A stretch of DNA of 64,000 nucleotides from Pseudonocardiales bacterium (GTDB lineage Bacteria > Actinomycetota > Actinomycetes > Mycobacteriales > Pseudonocardiaceae), in the NCBI GenBank assembly GCA_019244165.1, contig JAFATA010000075.1:1-64000 (forward strand), written 5' to 3'. Position 1 is the stretch's first letter; each line of letters starts with the position of its first letter. The notes beneath the pieces were generated by a model that had not been told where the DNA came from, ran no database searches, and saw only the letters and a program-made list of their open reading frames with translations. Both the position numbers and the translations under genes were made by a program. This document shows, piece after piece, positions 16,370-24,134 of this stretch.

Positions 16370-17018
16370 CCAGCCGCACCGACGACCAACCCCGCCTGCC
16401 CGGAACGCTGATTACCCTCGACGGACCAGGCGGCGTCGGCAAGTCCAGCGCCGCCACCAGAACGATCAACCTATTCACCGCCGCGGGTCAGGCGGTGCAC
16501 GGCACCCGGCAACCCTCCCGGACCGAACTCGGCGAACTCGCCCGGCACGGCACCGACACCTACCGCGGCATGTCGTTAGCCTGTTTGCGCGCCGCGGATC
16601 GGCATCACCAACTCGACACAGAGATCAAACCCGCCCTGCAAGGGGGTAAATCGTTCTCTGCGATCGCTACGTCGCCTCCTCTCTGGTGCTGCAGGGGCTT
16701 GACGGCCTACCCAGCCAGATCGTGTGGCAACTCAACTACGGCGTATACCGGCCTGACCTGTCCTTGATCCTCACCGGCGATCCCACGGTGATCAATGCCC
16801 GGCTCCGAGCCCGTGGCCGGCACAGCCGCTTCGAGCGGGCCGCGGACAACAGCGAACGGGAGTCCGCGCTCTACGTCCGCGCCGTAGCCGACTTCCAGGA
16901 CAAGGGATGGCCGGTGCAGACCATCGACTGCACCACCGACGGTCCCGAGGCGGTCGCTGCCAGGATCGTGTCCCTCATCCACCGCACACTCGGGGCAAAG
17001 AGCCTGGCATGTCACTGA
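16366..17018 (+). pseudogene. dTMP kinase-like protein with single-base frameshift
   Basis: The ATG at 16366 overlaps the radical SAM stop. The first frame shows LITLDGPGGVGKSSAATRTI (P-loop) up to ALQGGK. The expected continuation (VLCDRYVASSLVLQGLDGL, the dTMP kinase DR-Y motif) is in another frame starting near 16650. A one-base loss around 16645-16655 joins them exactly. The second frame continues through SLILTGDP and ARGRHSRFE to the stop at 17018. If the lesion is a sequencing error the gene encodes about 217 residues. This is a thymidylate-kinase-like enzyme in an accessory operon, not necessarily the housekeeping copy. Confidence 0.8.
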
Positions 17019-17851
17019 GCCTGATCACCCTCAACGTCGGCGCTCCCTCCCTTGAGCGGGCCCGCCGGCAACTCCAGTGGCTCGCCGCGCGCCCCGAGGA
17101 CATCTTCGTGCTCACCGAGACCAAAGCCACCCCCGGCAGCCAGCTGCTGGCCCAGGCGTGCACCGCAGCGAACTACTCGGTGACCTTCCCCGTGCACGAC
17201 CCCGGCGAACTCGGCATCATGATCATCAGCAAGGTCGCCACCACCCCTGATTCGCTCACCGGAACACTCAGCTACCTACCGGCTCGTGCAGCTGGGGTCG
17301 TCGTCGGCACCACGAGCGGGCCATTACGGGTGCTTGGCGCCTACGTGCCCTCGCGGGATGCGACGCTGGAGAAGACCGAGCGCAAGAAGCACTGGATCGA
17401 GGGCTTCCACACCGCGCTGGACGCCACTCACTCCGGTATCCCCGTGCTGCTGCTGGGTGACCTAAACGTCTTGGAACCCGGTCACCAGCCCGAACACCGC
17501 CAGCAGTTCGCGCCATTCGAGTACGACTTCTACCGATCCCTCACCGACACCCACGGCCTGCTCGACGCGTTCCGGCATCTGCACCCTGAGCGGATCGAGC
17601 ACAGCTGGGCGCGGCGGCCCGACCTCGGCTACCGCTACGACCACGCCCACTGCTCCCCGCAGCTACTGCCTCTGCTCCAGGGCTGCGAGTACGTCCACCA
17701 GACCAGGAACGTTCTCCCGGACGGATCGAGACTGACCGATCACTCCGGACTCGCCGTGCGCCTGACGACGACGGCGAGCGCACCGCTGCTAACCTCAGAC
17801 CCCGCCACGCCGGCCATCAGCGAGCCCGGCTTGGAGCCAACCTTGTTCTGA
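17009..17851 (+). CDS. Endonuclease/exonuclease/phosphatase (EEP) family protein
   Basis: 280 residues from the ATG at 17009, which overlaps the end of the dTMP kinase gene. EEP motifs in order: LITLNVGAP (Asn metal ligand), VLTETKATPGS (Glu ligand), VLLLGDLNVLEPG (the GDxN motif), RYDHAHCS (Asp near the C-terminal part) and LTDHSGLAV (the catalytic SDH-like DH). All catalytic positions appear intact. It may hydrolyse a phosphodiester in DNA, RNA or a small molecule. The operon context with a kinase, radical SAM enzyme and Nudix protein points to nucleotide chemistry, which is inference. Confidence 0.82.
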   Translation: MSLSLITLNVGAPSLERARRQLQWLAARPEDIFVLTETKATPGSQLLAQACTAANYSVTFPVHDPGELGIMIISKVATTPDSLTGTLSYLPARAAGVVVGTTSGPLRVLGAYVPSRDATLEKTERKKHWIEGFHTALDATHSGIPVLLLGDLNVLEPGHQPEHRQQFAPFEYDFYRSLTDTHGLLDAFRHLHPERIEHSWARRPDLGYRYDHAHCSPQLLPLLQGCEYVHQTRNVLPDGSRLTDHSGLAVRLTTTASAPLLTSDPATPAISEPGLEPTLF

Positions 17852-17903
17852 CCCGGGCGTTCGTGCTGGCTACCACTTCCGACCAGCACGAGGACCTACC
17901 TGG

Positions 17904-18395
17904 ATGTCCAGCACCAGCGTGACCCCGCGCTTCGGCGCCCGGGTCTTGCTGCTCGATCCCCTCGATCGGGTCCTGCTCCTCCACGCCCGGGACCCCGAAG
18001 ACCCCGGCCACCACTGGTGGGAGCTACCCGGCGGCGGCCTGGACAACGGAGAGGACCTCACCGACGCCGCCCGCCGCGAACTCGCCGAGGAAACCGGAAT
18101 CCTGCTCCCCGAGCTAGGTCGCAAGCTGTGGATACGCGAATCCCGATTCACCTACCGGGGCCGCTCCCACCACCGCATCAAGCACGTCTTCCTCGCCCGC
18201 ACCGTTGACACCGCGGCGCAGATCCCACCTAAGCCCACTGAGAACGAGAAAGCCGGACTAATCGAACGCCGCTGGTGGTCCGCGACCGACCTCCGGCACT
18301 GCCCCGACAAGCTCCTGCCGGGAAGCTTGTCCGAGCTGCTCGACGACCTTCTGGGTGACCGACTCAGCGACAAACCTCTGATGCTGATCGGCTGA
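17904..18395 (+). CDS. Nudix hydrolase
   Basis: 163 residues. The complete Nudix box runs from about residue 44 to 66: GGGLDNGEDLTDAARREL then AEETGI, satisfying Gx5Ex7REUxEExGU. An additional conserved WWELPGG precedes it. The protein probably hydrolyses a nucleoside diphosphate derivative. It follows the EEP gene by 52 bases in the same direction, and precedes an XRE regulator, so it likely belongs to the same accessory unit. Confidence 0.88.
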   Translation: MSSTSVTPRFGARVLLLDPLDRVLLLHARDPEDPGHHWWELPGGGLDNGEDLTDAARRELAEETGILLPELGRKLWIRESRFTYRGRSHHRIKHVFLARTVDTAAQIPPKPTENEKAGLIERRWWSATDLRHCPDKLLPGSLSELLDDLLGDRLSDKPLMLIG

Positions 18396-18600
18396 GTACT
18401 CCGGGTCTCCGGCGGCCCGCGCTCGACAGCGTGTCGACGAGGCAAGGCCAGGTCGGCTGCACCCACTCAATCGCGCCGGCTCGATCCGATGGCAACGGGG
18501 TCCACCACGTAGCCTTGAGCCACCTCTTCGCTGAGGTTTCCACCCGGGGGTAGCTCCTCGGGGCATCGGCGAGGGGTTGCGGCGAGGGAGATCTCTGTGA
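18396..18600. other. Intergenic region upstream of XRE regulator
   Basis: About 205 bases with no reading frame of interest. It ends in GGCGAGGGAGATCTCTGTGA, giving a GAGGGAG ribosome site before the GTG at 18601. It probably holds the regulator promoter. No paired operator could be defined. Confidence 0.4.
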
Positions 18601-19797
18601 GTGGACGCTGACAAGGACGTACACACGATCGGCCGGCGGGTGCGCCAGATCCGCCGGGCACGGGGTAAGTCGCTGCGGGTGGTCGCCGGGCTGGCCGGGA
18701 TGAGCAAGTCGGAGCTTTCCCGCATCGAACGCGGAGAAACCGCGCTGGATCGCCATTCCGAGATCGTGGCCCTGGCCGAGGTGCTGCAGGTCGCACCGTC
18801 TGAGCTGATCAGGGTCGAGGTACCCGCGCCAGGCAACGGGGATGCGGATACCGCTATCGAAGCGGTCCGCCGCGCGCTGATGGCGATCAACCATCGCCTG
18901 CCCGGCGGGCAGGTACTCCCCGTAGAGGCGTTGCGCGCCAAGGTCGCGACCGTGATGGACGAGCACTGGCGTTGTGATAAGCCCGGCGACGTCGGTGCAG
19001 CACTGGCCACTCTGATGCGAGACCTGCACAGCTCGATCGCGGCCGGTAAGGACGTCGCCGAGCTGCTCGATTTGACTATCCTCCTGCACACTCAGGTCAC
19101 GGTGGGATGGCTGCGGGTGGCCGGCGCCTCGTGGGATCTGCGCTGGCAGGCCGCAGCCTTAGCGCATGATGCGGCTCAGCGCCTCGACACCCCGACCGCG
19201 CTGGGCATCGCGTTGTGGGGTGGGTTCTACGTGACGTACGCCTCGGGGGCCTCCGATCTGGCGCTGGCCGCCCTGGACGCCGTGACCGTGCCCACCAACA
19301 CCCCGGAGTCGATGCAACTAGCGGGCACGCTCGCGCTGTGCCGGTCGCTGCTGGCGGTTGTGGACTCTCGCCCGCAGAACGTGGAGGCCCCGTTTCAGCA
19401 GGCGGTGGAACTCGCCGAGCGCACGGGGGAAGGCAACGCCTACGGCATGGCCTTCGGACCCACCACCGTCGGGCTGTGGCGCATGTTCAGCCTGCTCGAG
19501 GCCCACGACTACGAGCAGGCGGTCCGCATCGGAGACGGGCTGCATCCCGAGGTGTATCTCCCTCGCCTGGTGCAGGCCGACTACTGGGCCGACTACGGCC
19601 GTGCGCTGGCGCGGGTTCGGGGACGCCGCGACGATGCGATCGCGGCCTTCCAGCGCTCCGAGGAGATCTCGCCCCACCGGCTCTGCCGGGATCCGCTCAC
19701 CAAGGATGTGATCGCGGAACTGCTTGTCCGGTCCCGCCGGGACTCGGTCAGTCGTGAACTGCGGAGAATGGCCTACCGGGCTGGCCTGCCAGTGTAG
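18601..19797 (+). CDS. XRE-family regulator with TPR-like C-terminal domain (copy 1)
   Basis: 398 residues. An N-terminal helix-turn-helix of the XRE type (IGRRVRQIRRARGKSLRVVA, then AGMSKSELSRIERGE) is followed by a long helical region ending in ERTGEGNAYGMAFGPTTVGL and RELRRMAYRAGLPV. A second, clearly homologous copy lies at 62566-63759, and both are followed by a small gene starting PLPDGVFHLLTADNLVRQ. The domain arrangement recalls large actinobacterial XRE families that work with a small partner. Ligand and targets are unknown. Confidence 0.85.
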   Translation: MDADKDVHTIGRRVRQIRRARGKSLRVVAGLAGMSKSELSRIERGETALDRHSEIVALAEVLQVAPSELIRVEVPAPGNGDADTAIEAVRRALMAINHRLPGGQVLPVEALRAKVATVMDEHWRCDKPGDVGAALATLMRDLHSSIAAGKDVAELLDLTILLHTQVTVGWLRVAGASWDLRWQAAALAHDAAQRLDTPTALGIALWGGFYVTYASGASDLALAALDAVTVPTNTPESMQLAGTLALCRSLLAVVDSRPQNVEAPFQQAVELAERTGEGNAYGMAFGPTTVGLWRMFSLLEAHDYEQAVRIGDGLHPEVYLPRLVQADYWADYGRALARVRGRRDDAIAAFQRSEEISPHRLCRDPLTKDVIAELLVRSRRDSVSRELRRMAYRAGLPV

Positions 19798-19987
19798 CCC
19801 GTCCAGGCCGTCCCGGATTCGGGACCCTGCGGAGTTGATCGCGTTCACTATCGTCAGTCATGACCCATGAGACCGCCGCGGAACCACCATACCCCGCGGA
19901 GAAGAACAATCGCCGGAATCGCCGGGTGCTCCACGCCACCTGCACCGCCGCCACCGAACTATTTCACCTTCTAGGAGAGTGGCTGGG

Positions 19988-20251
19988 ATGAGCGCACCCT
20001 TGCCCGACGGCGTCTTCCACCTCCTGACCGCTGATAACCTGGTACGCCAGACCTACGGGATCCACATCACCATCTGCGGGGAGGACATTTCCACGTCGGA
20101 CCTGCCCCTCTCGTGCTACGACGAGAATAGTGACGACTTCGGCCGCGACCCCGCCTACTGCCCCGAATGCGTCCGCGAAGCCGCCCGCTTCACCGCCGAG
20201 CCTGAGCAGCCCCGACCGGAATCCGCAGCCCGAGCGCCCACCGACACCTGA
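19988..20251 (+). CDS. Small partner protein of XRE regulator (copy 1)
   Basis: 87 residues from ATG 19988; the same start context occurs in the copy at 63904. The sequence PLPDGVFHLLTADNLVRQTY is followed by HITICGEDIS, then CYDENSD and CPECVREAARF. The cysteines could form a small metal site. It ends in a Pro-rich tail. Constant linkage to the regulator suggests a regulator-partner pair, analogous to XRE/small-protein pairs abundant in actinomycetes. No biochemical role can be read from the sequence. Confidence 0.75.
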   Translation: MSAPLPDGVFHLLTADNLVRQTYGIHITICGEDISTSDLPLSCYDENSDDFGRDPAYCPECVREAARFTAEPEQPRPESAARAPTDT

Positions 20252-20261
20252 GGGCGGGCAC

Positions 20262-21110
20262 TCAGCGGCCGCCGCCATACTCGCGCAGGAGACGGCGCGC
20301 ATGCCGGTGCAAAGGCTCCGCGAGATCCGGGTAGTCCCCGCCATCCACCCGCAGCAGCAGACGCCCGATCACATGCAGTTGAGCGCGGATGCCGTCGGGG
20401 GGTTCCAGGATGTCGGCGAAGGTCTCGTAGACCCTGCGGGCAGTGTCGGGGGCCAGCAGGGAGTAACAGTACAGCGTGGCGGCGTCATAACCGGCGGGGG
20501 CGACTCCCCAGCCTTCCCAGTCCAGCAGGTACGGTTCGGGAGCGGTGAGGTTGGCCCATTGCAGGTCGCCGTGCGCCGTGTTCCAGATAGTGACAATAGG
20601 ATCGATCTTGTCGCCGAAGAAGGCGAGCAGGCGGCGTGAGATGCCCTCTTGCGTGGCCCCGACGCGCTCTGTTGGATGAACGGCGAGAACATCGAGTGCG
20701 TGACGCAAGCTAGTCCACCATTCGTCGGCCAAGTCCAGTTCGTCGCGGAGTTCTTGGGTGTCTGAGCAGATGCGGGCAGGTACGAGGGTCATCAGCTCGG
20801 CCCGAATACTCCGAGTTTGCTCTGTCCATTCGTGAACTTGCAGCACGCGGGGTTTGGGCACGCCATGGATGGCAGAAGCATCGAGGTTGCCGGTCCAGAA
20901 CTCCCCGTTGGCCCACATGCTGTGGCTGGTGACCACCCGCAGCCAGCGGTCACCATCGATATCGCGGACCTGGCTGCCGATACTCCGATCACGCCAGCCG
21001 AACGTGGGGTCACCCAGGAGCGTAAGAGAGAAGTGCCCGGCGGCCTGCGCCAGGATTTCACACATCCACCCCCGGAACCGCGCATTGGCCTGGTCGATGT
21101 CCGTATCCAT
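20262..21110 (-). CDS. Aminoglycoside phosphotransferase-like kinase (APH family)
   Basis: 282 residues. The catalytic loop is NTAHGDLQWANL (HGDxxxxN) and the metal-binding loop is YLLDWEGWG (D-W/E variant of the DFG equivalent), both typical of APH/choline-kinase folds. The N-terminal lobe is less conserved. It is convergent with the small XRE partner gene and co-directional with the radical SAM gene. The substrate is not predictable; many actinobacterial relatives act on small metabolites rather than antibiotics. Confidence 0.82.
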   Translation of the reverse strand: MDTDIDQANARFRGWMCEILAQAAGHFSLTLLGDPTFGWRDRSIGSQVRDIDGDRWLRVVTSHSMWANGEFWTGNLDASAIHGVPKPRVLQVHEWTEQTRSIRAELMTLVPARICSDTQELRDELDLADEWWTSLRHALDVLAVHPTERVGATQEGISRRLLAFFGDKIDPIVTIWNTAHGDLQWANLTAPEPYLLDWEGWGVAPAGYDAATLYCYSLLAPDTARRVYETFADILEPPDGIRAQLHVIGRLLLRVDGGDYPDLAEPLHRHARRLLREYGGGR

Positions 21111-21128
21111 GTCAACCTTTCAGGTGTC

Positions 21129-21290
21129 TCAAAGCCCCACCACGGGGTCGCTGGTCACGCTGTGAATAAGCACGACTTCATCCGTCTGGTGCGCAGTAGT
21201 AGCCGGGCCAGCATTGGTCGGGGGTGCACCTCGGACCACAGTGGTAGCCCGGTGGGCAGTGCGGTTTGCAATCGCTTCAGGAGGGCTCAC
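21129..21290 (-). CDS. Possible 53-residue peptide coupled to radical SAM gene
   Basis: A GTG at 21290 overlaps the radical SAM stop (21277) by 14 bases and opens a 53-residue frame ending at 21129, before the APH gene. It is Thr/Ala/Pro-rich at the front (VVRGAPPTNAGPATTAHQT) and ends in EVVLIHSVTSDPVVGL. Position directly behind a radical SAM enzyme would fit a RiPP precursor or a small partner, but it has no Cys and no recognised leader. It may be chance. Confidence 0.3.
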   Translation of the reverse strand: MSPPEAIANRTAHRATTVVRGAPPTNAGPATTAHQTDEVVLIHSVTSDPVVGL

Positions 21291-22095
21291 ACCGGGACTC
21301 CGGTGCACATTTCTGTTTCTCTGGTCCACACTGGCGCTCGACAAAGTTGCGCCGTAGCCGTCTACGAGTCGTGGCGAGAATCGCACCATCGAGGATTTCG
21401 CGTAGTGCCGATTCGCGGACGTTGCCGACAGGAAGCCACCGAGCAAAGACGCACGGCCACACGCTGCCGTCCGGAGAGATGGCTATTACCCTGTCGGCGC
21501 AGCGGCCACAGAGCTGCTCCACATTCGGCTGCTGGTCCCGCACTCCGCGCCCAACTTGACGCAGCCGGTCGAAACCAACTTCGGTGACTCCGAGCGCTTC
21601 TAACTCGGCACGAGCCTGCTCCACTCGCTGTCCATCCTGGACCTCGATAAGCCCCACCCTAAGCGGGATCGACCGGCGCAGCGCTTCGACGATGTTGGCC
21701 TTGGTACGGGTATAGCTGTTCCTGCGCTTGGTGATCGCCTCATGCTCGGTGGCATTATCGGAGTAGTAGCTCGTGGCCAGCCGCACACCGGGCTGAGCGA
21801 AGACACCCCACAGCTGCGGCGACACGTGCACGAGGTTACTGAACACCTCGACCTCTAACCCATCGACCAATGCATGATCCACAAACGCCGGCAACGAGCG
21901 ATGCAGAGTTGGCCCACCGCCAATGAACTGCACCATCCGCCCGCCGAGTTGAGCTACCTCATCGATAACCCGCAACCAATCCCTCGGGAGCATCGTCCCC
22001 TCCGTGCCTTTCGGTCCGGAGTCGGCATAGCAGTGATCACAGAAGAGCGAACACCGGCCTGTGATCTCCAACCACACGAAGCTCAGGTCCTGCAT
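21277..22095 (-). CDS. Radical SAM protein with SPASM-like C-terminus
   Basis: About 272 residues. The cluster motif is CSLFCDHC (CX3CX2C) in EITGRCSLFCDHCYADSGP, followed by FIGGGPTL (the GGEP-type SAM-binding motif). The C-terminal CGRCADRVIAISPDGSVWPC resembles a reduced SPASM/twitch site, and further cysteines lie in the tail. I prefer ATG 22095, preceded by AAGGTGAG. A GTG at 22158 overlaps the hpr stop as GTGA and is the alternative, which would place the gene in the serine-cycle transcript. It follows the layout of peptide- or small-molecule-modifying enzymes; substrate unknown. Confidence 0.82.
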   Translation of the reverse strand: MQDLSFVWLEITGRCSLFCDHCYADSGPKGTEGTMLPRDWLRVIDEVAQLGGRMVQFIGGGPTLHRSLPAFVDHALVDGLEVEVFSNLVHVSPQLWGVFAQPGVRLATSYYSDNATEHEAITKRRNSYTRTKANIVEALRRSIPLRVGLIEVQDGQRVEQARAELEALGVTEVGFDRLRQVGRGVRDQQPNVEQLCGRCADRVIAISPDGSVWPCVFARWLPVGNVRESALREILDGAILATTRRRLRRNFVERQCGPEKQKCAPESRCEPS

Positions 22096-22154
22096 GGCAA
22101 GCTCACCTTGGCCATGCGTTGCCCTGTGGTCGCTTTGTTCCGTCGGCTTGCGGA

Positions 22155-23123
22155 TCACGCCACTCGGCAGGAGGGTTCGCGGCCGGCCAGGAAGTCTTGC
22201 AGGTTGTTCAGCACGAGCATGCCCATCGCGGTCCGGCTCTGGCGGGTGGCGCTGCCCAGGTGCGGCAGCAGCACGGCGTTGTCCAGCTCACGCAGCTCGT
22301 GCGGGATCTCGGGTTCGCCCTCGTAGACGTCGAGTCCGGCACCGGCGATCGTCCCGGACCGCAGGGCGGCGATCAGTGCCTGCTGGTCGATGACATCGCC
22401 GCGGGCACTGTTGATCAGGAACGCGGTGGGCTTCATCCGGGCCAGTGCCGCGGCGTCGATGAGGTGGGTGTTCGCGCCGCCGCCGGGCATGTGCAGCGAC
22501 ACGAAGTCGGCCAGCGCCAGCACCTCCCCGGTGGTGCCGACCCGGCGGGCGCCGGGGATCCCATGGTCGGGCTCGACGTCGACCGGGTCGTAGAACACCA
22601 CCGGCATGCCAAAACCGAAGTGCCCGCGGCGGGCCACTGCCACCCCGATCCGCCCCATGCCCAGGATGCCCAGGGTCTTGCCGGTGACCTCGGCGCCCAT
22701 CAGGTGGGTGGGGCGCCAGCCGGTCCAGCGTCCGGCCCGGACCTCGCGTTCCCCCTCACCGGCCCGGCGGGCGATCATCAACAGCAGGGTCATCGCGGTG
22801 TCCGCGGTGGCGTCGGTGAGCACCCCCGGGGTGTTGGTGACAACGATCCCGGCTTTGGCCGCGGCCTCGGTGTCGATGTGGTCATAGCCGACGCCGAAGT
22901 TGCCCAGGAACTTGGTCCGCAGCGTGCCTTCGAACAGCTCGGCGCCCAGCCGGTCGGACACCGTGGGCAGCACCACGTCGGCCTGCTCCAGCGCGGCGCG
23001 CAGCCCCCCGGGCCCGAGCGGCAGGTCGTCCCGGTTGAGCCGCACGCGGCCGTGGCGGCGCACCAGCTCCTCCTCGACCGGCGCCGGCCAGCGCCGGGTG
23101 ACGACGATGACGGGTTCATCCAC
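22155..23123 (-). CDS. hpr: D-2-hydroxyacid dehydrogenase: hydroxypyruvate/glyoxylate reductase
   Basis: About 322 residues from the GTG at 23123. The Rossmann motif is LGILGMGRIGVAVARR, followed by the family Arg (NSARGDVIDQQALI), Glu (DVYEGEPEI) and His (LLPHLGSAT), the complete catalytic set. It reduces hydroxypyruvate to D-glycerate, the step linking SGA to glycerate kinase. It closes a run of serine-cycle genes, which supports this role over general glyoxylate reduction. The longer upstream frame crosses the inverted repeat and is not coding. Confidence 0.9.
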   Translation of the reverse strand: MDEPVIVVTRRWPAPVEEELVRRHGRVRLNRDDLPLGPGGLRAALEQADVVLPTVSDRLGAELFEGTLRTKFLGNFGVGYDHIDTEAAAKAGIVVTNTPGVLTDATADTAMTLLLMIARRAGEGEREVRAGRWTGWRPTHLMGAEVTGKTLGILGMGRIGVAVARRGHFGFGMPVVFYDPVDVEPDHGIPGARRVGTTGEVLALADFVSLHMPGGGANTHLIDAAALARMKPTAFLINSARGDVIDQQALIAALRSGTIAGAGLDVYEGEPEIPHELRELDNAVLLPHLGSATRQSRTAMGMLVLNNLQDFLAGREPSCRVA

Positions 23124-23145
23124 GGCGATCCTCCAGCAGCTCAGA

Positions 23146-23234
23146 GTGGTTCTCTTGGTCCCCGGTACTGGTGGCTCTTCAAGGGTGGCCAACCCGGGGG
23201 TTGGCCACCCTTGAAGAGCCACCAAGAGAACCAC
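23146..23234. terminator. Large nested inverted repeat between mtkB and hpr
   Basis: Arms 23170-23194 and 23199-23223 are a perfect 25-bp inverted repeat around a 4-nt loop. The right arm continues for 11 more bases to 23234 (ccaagagaaccac, 23222-23234), and this tail pairs with 23146-23158 on the left, separated from the inner left arm by an 11-base insert (23159-23169). It lies inside the serine-cycle operon, so it could limit read-through into hpr or protect the mRNA. It could also be a miniature mobile-element footprint. Confidence 0.75.
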
Positions 23235-24129
23235 CAAGCAGGCCGTGCTGAGCGAGCACCCGGGCCACGGTCTCACCGATGCACGACGGGTTGGGCACCA
23301 TCGTGATGCCAGCGGCAGTCAGGATCTCCATTTTCTCCTGGGCGGATTCCCCGACCCCCGACACGATCGCGCCAGCGTGGCCCATCTTTCGGCCCTTGGG
23401 GGCGGACAGCCCAGCGATGTAGGCGATCACTGGTTTGGTCATGTGGTCGCGTACGTAGTCAGCACCCTCGGCTTCCTGCGGGCCGCCGATCTCGCCCACC
23501 ATCACCACCGCGTCGGTGTCCGGGTCGGCTTCGAACAGTTCCAGGTGGTCGCGGAATCAGGTTCCGTTGACCGGGTCGCCGCCGATACCCACCGCAGTGG
23601 ACATCCCGATGCCCAGCGCCTTCATCTGGGACGCGGCCTCGTAGCCCAGCGTGCCCGAGCGCCCGATCACCCCGACTCGTCCAGGCAGGTAGATGTGCCC
23701 AGGCATGATGCCCAGCAGCGCCCGCCCGGGTGTGATGGTCCCTGCGCAGTTGGGCCCGGTCAGCGTCATCCGCGCCTGGGCCTTGTAGCGCCGCATGTAG
23801 CGCTTGACCCGCATCATGTCCTGCATCGGGATGCCGTCAGTGATGCAGACGCAAAACCGGATCCCGGCGTCAGCGGCCTCCATGATGGAGTCGGCGGCGA
23901 AAGGGGGCGGCACGAACACGATCGAGGCCCTCGCCCCGGTCGCGGCCACGGCGTCTTTCATGGTGTTGAACACCGGACGGCCCAGCACGTGCTCGCCGCC
24001 CTTGCCCGGGGTGACGCCAGCGACCACGTTGGTGCCGTAGCTGACCATCTCCTCGGTGTGGAAACGCCCGATGCGGCCGGTGATGCCCTGCACCACCACG
24101 CGGGTGTGCTCATCGATCAGGATGGCCAT
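23179..24129 (-). pseudogene. mtkB: Malate-CoA ligase alpha subunit, interrupted by in-frame TGA
   Basis: The frame starts at 24129, five bases after mtkA, and reads as a SucD/MtkB protein: TRVVVQGITGRIGRFHTEEM (CoA-binding fold), GPNCAGTITPG, and [13 protein letters not shown]. At codon 191 (23557-23559) TCA/TCG-type Ser is replaced by TGA. The same frame continues without shift as [15 protein letters not shown] and GRKMGHAGAIVSG, which holds the phospho-His. Without read-through the product lacks the catalytic His and is inactive. The real end is probably near 23240; the last ~20 codons run into the inverted repeat. A one-base substitution or sequencing error explains it. Confidence 0.88.
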
Positions 24130-24134
24130 GCCGG

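Noticed and set aside
23557..23559. Selenocysteine codon in mtkB
   Set aside because: The family has Ser at this position, not Cys, and no selenoprotein context was seen.
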